From: Siphonodentalium dalli
Lineage: Eukaryota > Mollusca > Scaphopoda > Gadilida > Siphonodentaliidae
Assembly: GCA_032622095.1 (NCBI GenBank)
Contig: CP136062.1
Location: 133,935,282-133,999,281 of the forward strand
DNA length: 64,000 bases
Direction: 5' to 3'
This document shows, piece by piece, positions 1 to 13,400 of the stretch. The notes beneath the pieces are model-generated. The model did no database searches. It saw nothing but the letters and a program-made list of their open reading frames with translations, and was not told the origin of the DNA. The translations under genes and the position numbers were made by a program. Position 1 is the stretch's first letter. Each line of letters starts with the position of its first letter.

Positions 1-570
1 AAAGCATTTCTCTTGTCACGTGCCACAACGACCCTGCCAATGGCCTGACCGACAGAGTACTCTCGTGTCCGGAATAAAAGTGCAGTCTGGAATATAGGTG
101 CAGGGTTGAAAATCCGACCTAATGTAATACAAGTGCAGACTGGAATATAAGTACAGGGCGAAACAAATTTATTATTCTATTTACCAATAAACTATTTGGC
201 ATGGCCTATTGTGAGTTAATAATATAACAGCAATCGTTAAAACCTGATACGTGGTGCAATATCAATATATTGTTACAGTATACTGACATTTACTCGGAAT
301 TTATAAACACCCTCTTAAGATTTGAAGTGGGGGGGGGGAAATCGGCCTGTCAAGACATGTCTTCCAAAAATGCACACAATTAATAAACGTGCAGACTGGA
401 ATAAGCCTTGTGCAGGGTGGAAAAATCTTCCAAAATTTTAATAAACGTGCATGTACGTTTATTACAGACACAAGAGTACATCTCATGGCTCTTCATACTC
501 CTATTACCAATATCAATTTGATTATCTGGCACATGGTAATAAAATTAACAGGGCACTGCACGCCTATAGA
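1..570. other. Region with short degenerate repeats
   Basis: A motif like AAGTGCAGACTGGAATA recurs at about 79, 131 and 388. No gene seen. Confidence 0.5.
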
Positions 571-985
571 CAATAACGCGGGCAAAGACGTTTGCACTGT
601 CCAGCTCAGCTTTCTAGGAAGCTCATTGACTAGCGTTATAGACCTTTCCTTGCAGGCAGGGGACCACCCAGTCCGAGTGGATCCCAACCCCATGGCACCA
701 GACACCCGATCAAAAGGGCCTGAAACCATGCTGCCAACTCTGCGCGCTTCGGTATATGCCGGATTTGTCCTATCAACATTCGACAATAAAACAGGCAAAG
801 ACGTTTGCGCTGTCCAGCTCAGCTTTCGAGGAAGCTCATTGACTAGCCATCAGACCTTTCCTTGCAGGCAGGGACCAACCCATATGAGGGGATCCCAACC
901 ACATGGCACCAGCCGCCCAATCATAAGGGCCTGAAACCATGCTGACAACTCTGCTCGCTTCGGTCTATGCTGGATTTGTCCTATT
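571..985 (+). repeat. Two-copy tandem repeat, 213-bp period
   Basis: GGCAAAGACGTTTGC at 581 recurs at 794, and the whole ~200-base block (to GGATTTGTCCTAT) follows with scattered changes. An open frame of 181 codons across it is low in coding character. Confidence 0.85.
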
Positions 986-2160
986 TCCTTAAACATGCCT
1001 TCAACAGGACCACTTAGGTCGGGGGAGCTCCTCTCTAATATTGGCTCTTAAAATTCAATAAGTAACAACATTATAAAGGGATGTGTGTCCTTTACTAGGA
1101 GGATGATAATTTCATTTGTTTCCTTAATCAGCGAGCCATTTTAGAGGGGGTCTGCCCCTAGTTTGCTGCATGCCTCACACTAACATACCTATCACACACC
1201 TATGTCGTTCTGCTGCATGTTTGGGGGGGAAAGTGACATGATGTTCTGGGCAGAGGCTCAGAACTGAATATTCCGTATGGTGACAATTTACCCGTGGTTA
1301 TCATCTGATTACATTGTACATCATTTGAACTGATTTCAGTTGTCAAAGAGCCAAAGGGCCTTCTGCAATGATCTCATTGCTGACTTATAGATCACCTTGA
1401 TATATATTTTTTATATCACTTTTATATATTTATATACGCGTAAGATTTGTATCACATGATTTCTGTCGGATATCTTGTGATGCATAGGTACCTCAGAGAC
1501 ATGTGATCAGTAGAAGAAAAACAAGGAAGCTGTTCTAAGAACGACAGGGGGCATGACCACCTTGCAAGATGCGGTGGTGGGGGCTCCCTCTGTTCAGATG
1601 GCTTGACTCCATTATCGTTGTACAACCTGTTTGGCCTAATGGGTTCTCAACTCAATCCCTGTGCCACAAATTTGGCATCAGGTTCTCTGGCTTTTTCTCT
1701 GGCGAATAGCAGTTAGTTAACTTTGGTTGTCTCGCCATCGTCGGAGTGGGCCTCCGTCTGTGCAGGTCGTTCTGTCGCTAAGGCGGAGAGTGAGTTAGTC
1801 TCCTTCCTTCATGATCCTGCATCATGGGACCTTGACGGGTGGGACCTTAGAACAGACAGCTGAAGAAGACGACACAGAGAAGAACGAAGAGTTTCTTCTT
1901 CCGTTATACTTGCTCGGTTTGCTCGCAACTATGCATTGGATGGCACCTCATGGGATGTTTGTTTCAAAACAAGGGGGGGGGGGGGGCGGTACACATTTGA
2001 GCAATATAGCACTCTAACTATATGAGTTATTTCACGTAAATAATCCTAACAGATTCACTAAAGTGTTCATATATGGTACAATCTGTTTTTAGAAGAGTAC
2101 CTTTACTCAAAATTTGGCTATTAACTTTATTGCTCGTGCCTCCTCCTGGGCTTGCATTCT
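986..2160. other. No feature recognised
   Basis: Only a G16 run at about 1972-1987 stands out. No gene or repeat that I recognise. Confidence 0.4.
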
Positions 2161-2167
2161 AATCCAT

Positions 2168-2550
2168 ATAGTTCAGTGTGAGGGCTTCCTTTGGCGGAAA
2201 TATGATATTTTTAAAAATATAATATATATTTCCTTAAAGAAAGCCTGAACACTGAACTATCATAGGGCCCTCCCATGGCGGTGCCATTCCCAACCCCGCG
2301 ACTCGCCAATCTTCTGATTGAGTTGAAAATAAACTGGCTAATTCAATCTGTACAGTGAATTATATTGGGACTGCGCATGCGTGACTGATTCCGAGGCAAG
2401 CCACTGAAGAGTAAAGACCGTGAGTGACCGTAGGCGACCACCAAAAAGTTAACCCCTTTTCTGCTATGGTTTACAAACGCAGGACATCTATCCATATAGT
2501 TCAGTGTTCAGGCTTTCTTTAAGGAAATATATATTATATTTTTAAAAATA
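2168..2550. repeat. Inverted repeats with ATAGTTCAGTGT ends
   Basis: 2168-2260 is itself a hairpin (ATAGTTCAGTGT ... ACACTGAACTAT). Its right half is repeated in inverse at 2496-2550. Related ends occur at 13390-13432 and 17041-17150. Confidence 0.7.
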
Positions 2551-2766
2551 TCATTTTTCGTGGCATTCTCGCCGTCACCGATCGTTTGTGAATATACTTC
2601 TTGGAATTATTTATTTGGGGAGTATCATTAACAAATACTTGCTTACCACTGCTGAAATTGAACAAAATTTGGGGTGGGCTTAAACACGAATATACCCCTG
2701 TGCATGGAATTTGGCCAAAATATATGGGTGGGCTTAAACACGGGCATGGGCTTTGAACCGGGTCAG

Positions 2767-2977
2767 TACGGTAATGCCCTAAATAATCGACTCCTTAACC
2801 ACAGAATTATGGGTAATTTTTCAGGATTTAGTCGGAAATATGGCTTGTCATTCATCGGAAAGCTCTCACTGAGAGCTTTCCGATGAATGGCCACAAGCCA
2901 TATTTCCGACTAAATCCTGCAAAATTACCCATAATTCTGCTGTGGTTAAGGAGTCAATTATTTAGGGCGTTACTGTA
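2767..2977. mobile_element. Palindromic TA-flanked MITE, copy 1
   Basis: Near-perfect inverted halves meeting at the centre (GAGAGCTTTCCGATGAATGG and complement); ends TA-CGGTAATGCC and GGCGTTACTG-TA. TA duplication and a CAGT-type terminus suit the Tc1/mariner superfamily. Confidence 0.82.
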
Positions 2978-4366
2978 CTAGGTTAACCAGGTTTGCAAAT
3001 ATGCCCCTCACTTTCATGTTATCATTTTTTGCAAACCTGGCCTTTGTGAACCCTAGTACAGAAAACCATGGGATAATGACCAGTTCAGCCAAACTACATT
3101 TCTACAATTTCATGATTAATCATGATTAGTCCACGCAAAGTCAATTTCCCGTTTCTCAGGCATGCGCACATGGTAAAAAAAAAAATGGGGTCTTGTAGTT
3201 TATGTACTAATTTACTCAAGCATTTGTTTTTTTAAATTAAATTATGAAGCAGTTGACCAGGCCTCAAAATATGGTACCAAACATTTGCCGAATGAGGTCC
3301 CCAGAGGGTGAATTTAGTGACGCTACCCTGCACAGTGGGATAGCATCACTAAATTCACCATTGGTGGATCTCAACATGCTTAGGTCTCATCTTCTCTGGA
3401 AAGTATCTTTATTATCAAATTGACAACTTTTTTAGTTTCTTTAGAAGTTTCTTTAAAACATTTATATTTTTTTTCAGTTTAGTTTCTCTATATCTCCAAA
3501 TTGGCTGATGACATCACATCACCATGTTCACCATCTGGGAACTTTTGACATTTATTATACAATTCTGGTAATGTGAACATGGACAGATCGTATAGAAACA
3601 TGTTCCTGAATAAATTGATGGGAATAGATATCTGCTGATAAAATGTGTTGAAATAATTTCCATCGGTCCACGTGTTTATATCCATGTAGAAAGCAAAAAA
3701 TCATATTATGAAAAATTGACATACATCAGTATTCTTATAAAAAAATACATTATTTTCTGTGACTCTAAATGTTCATCATGCATTAAATCTGTCCGAACAA
3801 ATGGCTAGATAATTATTTTTCTATGAATTCAGATGGGGTGGGAGATGGGTAGGGGCATAGAGGATATGTGCCCCCACACATTTGTTCACCAATTTTGGGT
3901 ACCTCACAGTTGTATCTAATAAATAGTTTAATAATATACTGCCAAATGTTGAATTTAGTCTGCATCCAATATGAGTGCCAAAACCACCCAAAGTGCATCA
4001 AATTGAACCTATTTTTTCCCCTTCAAAATGTTTGCTGGGGAGCATAGCCCAGGACCCCCTGGGGTATTTAAATGTACATGCGACAGCTGCGCTCAGGTGT
4101 GTCATACTAATCTTTTGATAGTGACACCAAGTCTGGATCACATTAATATAACTTGACACCACTTTTCCATTTAGTGTAAACCCAATGAATATGTACCTGT
4201 ACTGAACTACTGATGCGGTGCGTGTCCCACGATAATCTAAGTTTTTTAATCATGGCTTATCTCTTCCATAATACGTTTTATATAGTTTCTGGGGTATAAA
4301 ATAATTATTACATTATACATGATTATATGACTTTTAACAAGCATTGGTCCTATATGATTTTTCCAG
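2978..4366. other. Upstream or intronic sequence with one hairpin
   Basis: Apart from the hairpin at 3294-3372, no feature seen. A minus-strand open frame at 3488-3685 has no recognisable homology. Confidence 0.4.
3294..3372. ncRNA. Pre-miRNA-like hairpin candidate
   Basis: A 79-base hairpin: arm GGTGAATTTAGTGACGCTAC pairs with GTAGC-type arm GATAGCATCACTAAATTCAC across an 8-base loop (TGCACAGT), and outer pairs GAG/CTC and CCA/TGG extend it. Not seen elsewhere in the window. Size and shape fit a microRNA precursor; a degenerate palindromic MITE is the alternative. Confidence 0.3.
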
Positions 4367-4454
4367 GAGATTTGCTATGCCAATTGGTTTGTCACATGAG
4401 GATAAAGAACAGAGGCAAATGTACAAAAAGATCCTTGATTATGAACAGGATGTG
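4367..4454 (+). CDS. VPS9D1: VPS9D1-like exon a (first visible)
   Basis: Acceptor TTTTTCCAG precedes and donor GTATGT follows. One base completes a codon, then 29 codons read [15 protein letters not shown]... to ...DYEQDV, ending in phase 0. The segment is charged and probably helical. Upstream exons, including any start codon, were not found. Confidence 0.72.
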
Positions 4455-7400
4455 GTATGTGTTCACTATTCTATACACATTGAAAGTTCCATCTTCAGAT
4501 TAACCCTTTCTTTACTGTATGGATTCTCCCATTCACTCATAATATTATATATTGGAATCGTCTATTATCCATCTGGAGGGATGTTCATCAGGATATATAA
4601 GCAGACATCAGACAGATGACCAGATGGGTTAAGCGTGCATAAGGATTTCTTTCATTGGTGGGAATTGTTGATGTAAACATATTTTATTCCAATCAAAAAA
4701 TAACATGTTTAAACATTTGACAAATATTTTACAGTAAGACAGAATAATATATATAATCGGATGATTGGAAAGGGGATTAAACAACAAGCCCAAGGGCTTT
4801 TATTAAGTTTGCTCCCCTTTTGTTTCGCGCCCACTCTTCATTAAGTGTAGAGGGGGGGTCGGGCGGGAAGAAATTGTGGATATAATAGGGAATTGTTGAT
4901 ATAATAGGGCTGTTGAACTTGATATCTGAACAGGGAACTACTCACCTATGAGTATTTAGTAAAGAAAGGGTTAAAGGGAAAGGAAACTATCACATAACGA
5001 ACAGGCATGTGCATTCTTGTGTAAAGTTTCAGCGCAACTCTTCACAAAAGAGTGGAGATATGGTGTCTCAAACTAACCTGCGCAAGCATTTATGCCGGTA
5101 ACTTGACGCAGCCATTTTGGAAGAAATATTATATCCCTTTATAGTTTGTGATGTCACAGCCTCACTTTGTTGTTTAATGCCAAACTGTATAGCATACGAT
5201 AGTCTGTTTTTAGATATGAAAATAAATAAAGCAGCAGATTGAATGTTTATTGTGCATCTGTTGTGAATAAATTAGTTTAATTCGCGAAAGATTGTTTGGT
5301 TGCCATGTTTGCACATATAGAAGTCATTTGAGTTTGGCCGAGATTGTCACATTCAAATGTTATGTGGCCATTAACTGGCCGTAAATTAATTGTTAAAAAT
5401 TGTAACATAAATAATCTTGGCTTATAATACATGTATGTAGTCTTCAATAGGTTGTGATTGCTTGGATTTTGCTTAGAATAAAAACAAACATGCCAAAATG
5501 GGTGCACAATGTGAAGTGAGGCCGTGACGTCATGATCTTATAAATATGGATGCTCCGTAATCAGCAAGAGTTTTGTATTACGCGATGTGATATCATTGTG
5601 TTTGAGCATAAATAAGGAATGAGATGTGTTTTACACACCATGGTTGATATACTAAATATATTAACTGCCTGATTTGTTGAGGCTTTCCTTCCCCTTTAAA
5701 TTTCATTCTGCAGTTTGTGTGATAGTTATTTTATTTGAATATTTATCCAGAATTTTCAAAACTAAATCCCTCAATTAACCCTTTCATGACTGGTGCAGCA
5801 TTAAAGATCCTGTGCCAGTTATTCTCGTATATATACGAGTCTCAAATAGGGAGCCTCAAATTTATAAGAGAATGCACTGGCTTACAAGGCCAATGCATTC
5901 TCTTATATATATGTGAGGTGCCCAGTGGGCAAATCACATATATATAAGAGAATGCATTGGCACAGGGTTTTTGCAAATTTTCAGGAATCTCCAGTCATGG
6001 AAGGGTTCATAGTTTAGATAGGTTGAAGGTGAGATGGCTAAAAGACATTGGATGATAGATTCTATAGATTACTTGGAAAATTGTAGGATTTTATTTCAAA
6101 CATGCTTCATGCATCTATTACTTTCTATAATTCTTTAACAAAACATAAAAAGCCTTTCCCCCATCATCCAATTTTCCACATATAATTGCCTGAGAACACA
6201 GGTAATTATTTTTAATGAACTTAATTATGATGTCATTAATAAGGCACCACCGTCTCAATTTGACATCATGGCATCGCTTGTTAGAAACATACTTATGATT
6301 TTGGTATCATGATTCGATGCCATGCCCCATAGTTATAAATTATGACCGGTAATTTGATAGCTATATGCTGTAAATATTACCTGCTAAACTCTTGTTTCGT
6401 TTTATCAAGAAGTAAATGTTTAATTCAGAAAGTTGCAGACATTGTATATACCAAAAAGTTAAAAGAATACTTAGAATGCACAATTGTTCAAGTTGTTATT
6501 CAGGAGTGGCTGCGAGAATGGAGACAGAAAATTGAGAAGAATCCTAGAGATCCTATCCTCATTAATCAGGTGATGCAGGAGATACTCAGGTAAATACCGT
6601 GAAAGGTATGGAGATCCTATCCTCATTAACCATGTGATGCAGGAGATACTCAGGTAAATACCGTGAAAGGTGTGGGGATCCTATCCTCATTAACCAGGTG
6701 ATGCAGGAGATACTCAGGTAAATACGATGAAAGGTGAAGGATTGGAGATTCTATCCTTATTATTCAGGTGATGCAGGAGATACTCAGGTAAATACCATGA
6801 AAGGTGTGGAGATCCTATCCTCATTAATCAGGTGATGCAGGAGATACTCAGGTGAATACCGTGAAAGGTGTGGAGATCCTATCCTCATTAATCAGGTGAT
6901 GCAGGAGATACTCAGGTAATTACCATGAAAGGTGTGGAGATCCTATCCTCATTAATCAGGTGATGCAGGAGATACTCAGGTGAATACCGTGAAAGGTGTG
7001 GAGATCCTATCCTCATTAATCAGGTGATGCAGGAGATACTCAGGTGAATACCGTGAAAGGTGTGGAGATCCTATCCTCATTAACCAGGTGATGCAGGAGA
7101 TACTCAGGTGAATACCGTGAAAGGTGTGGAGATCCTATCCTCATTAATCAGGTGATGCAGGAGATACTCAGGTGAATACCGTGAAAGGTGTGGAGATCCT
7201 ATCCTCATTAACCAGGTGATGCAGGAGATACTCAGGTGAATACCGTGAAAGGTGTGGAGATCCTATCCTCATTAATCAGGTGATGCAGGAGATACTCAGG
7301 TGAATACCGTGAAAGGTGTGGAGATCCTATCCTCATTAATCAGGTGATGCAGGAGATACTCAGGTAAATACCATGAAAGGTGTGGAGATTCTATCCTCAT

Positions 7401-10400
7401 TAACCAGGTGATGCAGGAGATACTCAGGTAAATACCGTGAAAGGTGTGGAGATCCTATCCTCATTAACCAGGTGATGCAGGAGATACTCAGGTAAATACC
7501 GTGAAAGGTGTGGAGATCCTATCATTAATCAGGTGATGCAGGAGACACTCAGGTAAATATGATGAAAGGTGAAGGATTGGAGATTCTATCCTTATTAATC
7601 AGGTGATGCAGGAGATACTCGGGTAAATAACGTGAAAGGTGTGGAGATTCTATCCTTATTAATCAGGTAATGCAGGAGATACTCAGGTAAATACTGTGAA
7701 AGTTGTGGAGATCCTATCATTAATCAGGTGATGCAGGAGATACACAGGTAAATTCGATGAAAGGTGAAGGATTGGAGATTCTATCCTTATTATTCAGGTG
7801 ATGCTGGAGATACTCAGGTAAATACTGTGAAAGGTGTGGAGATTCTATCCTTATTAATCAGGTAATGCAGGAGATACTCAGGTGAATATGATGAATGGTG
7901 TTGTAGAATGTTTATATCTGTATAGTTCAATCTTCAGTTAGTTTTGCCATATGCAACTTGAAGACAAACATAGATTATTACCACCGTGTGGGTTTTCGAG
8001 AATCGTATTCAGGTTGAGCTCTCTTCTCTGGGTCGAATATTGACAACTTTGTCAGAACGAGTTGACCGGAACCCAGAGCAGGTAACGAGACTTGAATACC
8101 TACAGTAATGCCCTAAATAATCGACTCCTTAACCACAGCAGAATTATGGGTAATTTTTCAGGACTTAGTCGGAAATATGGCTTGTTGCCATTCATCCGAC
8201 TAAATCCTGAAAAATTACCCATAATTCTGCTGTGGTTAAGGAGTTGATGATTATTTAGGGCATTACTGTACATGGTGGTGATAATCAATTTATCTTACAA
8301 GTCATTCAACAGAATATTGAACAAAATGTAATTTGGCATAATTAGAAGTGTTTAAATTGCATGATGTCACCCAAACTTTGTGTTACAAATGATAGACGGA
8401 ACCTGAATAGGGGAAACTGCCTGTATATTAGTAGCCCCTTACAGATATAATTCTGGAGTGAAGGCGGGGTAGTGAGGGTGGTATTCAATTCCCTCCATTG
8501 ATTCTATCACTAATAGAATCACAATTAAACTTCACCTTCATATGGAAGTCTAGTTATACCCCCAATATCAAAGAGAATAGGAGGTATACTGGATTGACCT
8601 CGTCCATTTCCGTTCATCATGGCAGCTATCTCAAACACCAGGTGTCGGATATGAATGAAATTTGGTATAGATGTTCACTATTATTTTCACTTCCAGAGTT
8701 ATTCATATTTGTTTATCTGGATATGTTTGTTTTTTTGTCCGTCCAAGCAGATATCTCCACAATTGGTTGACAGGGTTTGTTTGCCACTTGCCAAATTTGC
8801 AAAAAATATTTTCATTTGTCAAAAATAAATTTCATTTTGCAAACTTTGCAAGTGGATATTTTAATTATGTGACATGAAAATCTAGTAATAATACACCATC
8901 AAAGATGATTATCTATTACGTGTGCCGACTTACATACAATGCAAACCCAATCAACAAATCTATCAACCTAGTTAGGAGTGTTGCTGCAGTGATATATAAA
9001 AAGTGATACATGTATGTAATCTTCTTTAGTTTTTACAAAACAGTAATACCTTCTTTCTGTCTATATAAAACTGTCATCAAACAGTTAATCAACCGTGGTT
9101 AATATTTGACAGTCCGAAAAAAAGAGATGTTCTGAATTTTTTTCATTGAATCTTGTATAAGTAATTTGTTTGTAATAGGCTCTCAAGGTAAATTATGTCA
9201 GTTTGCATGAAACAGCAAAAGGCAATTATAAAATTGTTCTTACAGTTAATCCCCTTCATATGCATATTGCTGGAGACATGCTACACCATGTAGTTACATG
9301 TATGATATCCGTGTTTTATGATAATATCTCTCTGAATTAAGACAATCTGTTCATTTAATTGATGACGATATAGAATGCCATTATTAAACATGAACAAGTT
9401 AGACATATTGATGATTATTTTCCTAACGCGAGTATGACACTCATTTTAGCAAGATTCTGTCAGTCAAATCGGCACACCCCATTAAAACTTAATTTTATAT
9501 TGCATTAATTCATTTAGAACTAAAGGCACTTAATAGCAATGCAAAGTTTTTATATAGTCCTTAATTCCTGCTATAGAACTTTTACATTTCTCACTAAATG
9601 TTATTGATGACAAATCCAATAGCTACATTCTCTGCATTTGTTGCCAGATATTGGTGCAATTTTTAATCATTGCATCATTGCACACTTGCCAACCTCACTG
9701 GATTAAATTTTAGTCTTAGCAAATGTACCACAATTTGTATACTGATCAGCTGTGATAGGACAATGGCTTGGGTGTGGGTATTACATGATTCCGGCCATAT
9801 GTATATTTGGACAATTGCATAAGAAAAGCAATACACTGATGCTATGCAATTAATTGAAATTTACTTTATTTTTTGTTTTATTTCATCAGATGTCTTGACC
9901 ACCCATTAACTCAACTTCTAAAAGAATACCAAACGAAAGTATATGAGATGATGTATCCGATTGTGGCTCGCAGGATTCCCATGATTGAAGAGGTCAAAGT
10001 TCCACTTCCAATACACCTTTACCCTGAGTCAAAAAGAATACACCTCGATTATGAAAAAGATTCTCTTGCAAGTGATAGCTCGTGTCATATAGAAAGCAGT
10101 GTGTGCAGAACTTCTCAGGATGGTCAAAGTTATACTGAGGTATCCAAAGATAGAAGAACTGTGACTCTTGATGAAATAGATTCTGCATCCAATGAGCCAA
10201 CGTCTCATAACCATGATGACACTGGGACTTGTGACCCTGAAAATGCTACTAGTCAAAGCACTGAACCAATATACCTTGTGTTAGAGTCAAGCAATGATGA
10301 CAATAATGATCTAGAGATAGCAAATGTGAAAGGAGAAAAACTGACATGTTTTGAAGATCAAATGCCTCATGGGCATGACGAGCCTGATAATTCCAGTCAA

Positions 10401-13400
10401 AGCACTGAACTGATATACTATGTGTTAGAGTCGAGTGATGATGTGAAGAACGATCTTGGCAAAGCAATTGTGAAAGGAGAAAAACTGACAAAAAGTTTGG
10501 AAGAGGAAATGGATCATACCAAGAAGATAGTTGAAGACAATTCTGTGATAACCGGATATAGCGTTAAGAGCATGGATGATTTGTTCAGTAGCTCCGATTC
10601 AGAAGGTGATACATCTACAAAACCTGTGTCTGATATAACCAAAGAAACCAAGAATGAACAATCTGATAACAACTCGGCTGTCGACTTTACAATGGATAGA
10701 AATGGTAATTTAATTCACTTTATTTAACCGTTCCATGACTGGAGCTTCCTGAAATTTAGCAAAAACACTGCATTCTCTTATATATGTGAGTCTCCCATAG
10801 GGTGTCTCAAATATATAAGAGAATATATTGGCTTAACAATATTTACCTTGTAAGCCAGTACATTCTCTTATATATGCGATGCTCCCGATGCGAGACTCGC
10901 ATATATAACAGAATGCACTGGTACAGGATCTTTAATGCTGCACCAAGATAGCTCCCGTCATAAAAGGGTTAACCCTTTCTTAACTAAATACTCCTTGGCG
11001 AGTAGTTCCTTTAGGAAATGTTCAGCTATTAAGTTGAACAATAGGCCATTTGTTGAATTTATTATTTGAACATTTCCCACCAATGAATATGAATCCATCT
11101 GCAGTTTGTATTATCTGTCAAATATCTGTCGTCTGCTTATATTTCCCAGACATCCCACAAGGTGAATAATTGACTATTCCAATGTATTCTTTTGTAACTG
11201 AATTTGTAAAGAAAGTGTTAATATTACTCGAAACGCTCCACTGGGTTCTTTGATATATCGAACAATTACAGTAATGCTCTAAGTAATTGAGTTCTTAACC
11301 ACAGCAGAATTATGGGTAACTTTTCAGGATTTAGTTGGAAATATGGAGAGAGCTTTCCGATGAATGGCAACAAGCCATATTTCCGACTAAATCCTGAAAT
11401 GTTACCCATAATTCTGCTGTGGTTAAGAAGTCGATTACTTAGAGCATTACTGTAATCTCACTCATTGGCATTTGCTGTTTATTTTCATATATGTAATATC
11501 CAAATTAACATCACATAATTGTGTTATAGTAAAGAAAGTTTTATTTAGCATTATTTAAATATAATTCAGCCTTATTCAGCTAAAAACAATTATGAATATT
11601 TTCATTTATATACAGTTCATGCCTTGTTTCTGTTCAAATTCTACTCATATTCATTTTTGTGTTTTTCACCTGAAATATAAGCAAGATTACTTTAGTATAG
11701 TATATTCTAAATTTTGGTGGAAATCGTAATCATGGCAACATCAGCGCAATTGGAGAGGATTAATACTCAATACACATAGCTACTGTGTGTCATAGTGAAT
11801 CGCTTGTTTTCGCTGTGATTCAACATATAGGTTTTAATGAAATTTTAAATAAATCTAACTAAACATTGTTTAAAGCAACTGATCGCAAATGATGGCACCT
11901 TGAACTGAGAATACAGCTGGGCTGGCAAATGCATTTGCTCATAATTTTGGTTACCATATTCATCGCAAATAATGATTTCTAAAGGTTCATGCAATGCAGG
12001 ATTAGTAGCTGTCATGACAACTTCTAATTAACAATCTGGGGGCTACTAATACATGTCACCACAAATTGCCATGATAAAAATGGATGTTGGCGATTCGTGG
12101 TGATTTAAATAAAATTAGTTCACCATGATTAGCAAAATGACGCTTATAGGTTGAAGTATGTAGTTTCTCTTCCTTGAACACTTACAAGAGAATCTTTTAG
12201 GAATTTATTTTGCCTGACAATTAATAATAAAGAGAGATTTGCTGTTGAAAATCACACAGATCACAACTGAATTCTTTAATATTCTACAAATAGTAACACA
12301 TGTAGTTCCAGTCTTAGTTTTGGGACAATAATTTTTAAAAAATTCTGGTGAGAAAAGAGTTGACTGTTGTCTGTGACTCAAAAATATTTTACACCTCTGA
12401 ATATATAAAGTTCTGGAAATAGAGTCCATATTTATCTCAACTTGATGAAGATATTACGTTGAATCTGTCAGCTCCTGTAGCTCACATTTATTTTAAAAAT
12501 CTTTAAAATATTTACAGGCATGTTTATGGAATCGTGTCTAGATGGGAGCTATCAAATTGGAATTAGATTTCCGATATAAAACATGCTGCCCGCAGCCATT
12601 TTACTCTTTGCATGACTAACTCTTTCAGCATGCCTTACAGCCAACATTTTTCATCTGATTGACCCAAGCTTCATATGGCTCTTCATGTTGACCTCCAGTA
12701 TTACTTGAACATTTCAACTTTCTGCATTTCTTTTTGCTCCATTGACTGTAATGTATGACATGACTTCATATTGAACTACAGTGTAATTGACACTTTCATT
12801 TTGTTCTTGGCTGAACTATTTTGGCTAAAATTCCCGGCATCAACTTGTAACTATTAATTACCTGGGAACCTGATTATACAGGGCCGTCTCATGCATTGTT
12901 TCGCTATTCCAGCCATAAATGAGATGGAGATGGCAAAGTTGAAAGCAGATGCATTGGAACGACACCTGAAAACAATTGCTGAGGATGTCAGCAATTTTAT
13001 AGAGAAGCTGATACTCATGTTCACAATCTCGTATGAGAATCTAAACACACCAGAGGGGAGGGATCAGTGTTATTCAGCTATAGAGGAGGCCTTCTATAAA
13101 CCGCTGTGGAAATATATTATGTATATGTATAGGTGAGTTATCATACTAAATAATAATAAATTGTTCTTCCTGCTCCGGATCCTTTTATCCTTTTAAGTAA
13201 TATGAAATGCGAAATAACTCTTTGATGGGTTGGTATCCCATATGCAACTTCAACACCGTGGGTGAATATATTAGATATACATCCCTGTATTGTCTTATCG
13301 ATAACCATAGTACAGGCATAGGCCTATATGTAGACATCCCGCCATCCCATAATGATAACGTCAAAACAGACATACCATACATTCCTAGCTTGTATCTCTG

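Noticed and set aside
3488-3685. Minus-strand ORF MDINTWTDGNYF...
   Set aside because: No splice context, homology or ATG context that I can support; probably chance.
6549-7900. Regular 64-bp repeats looking like a CRISPR array
   Set aside because: No separate spacers; every unit is the same exon-intron sequence. Eukaryotic context.
12883-12912. Alternative acceptor for VPS9D1 exon d at ATTATACAG
   Set aside because: It leaves the reading frame wrong after exon c, while the acceptor at 12912 joins in phase.
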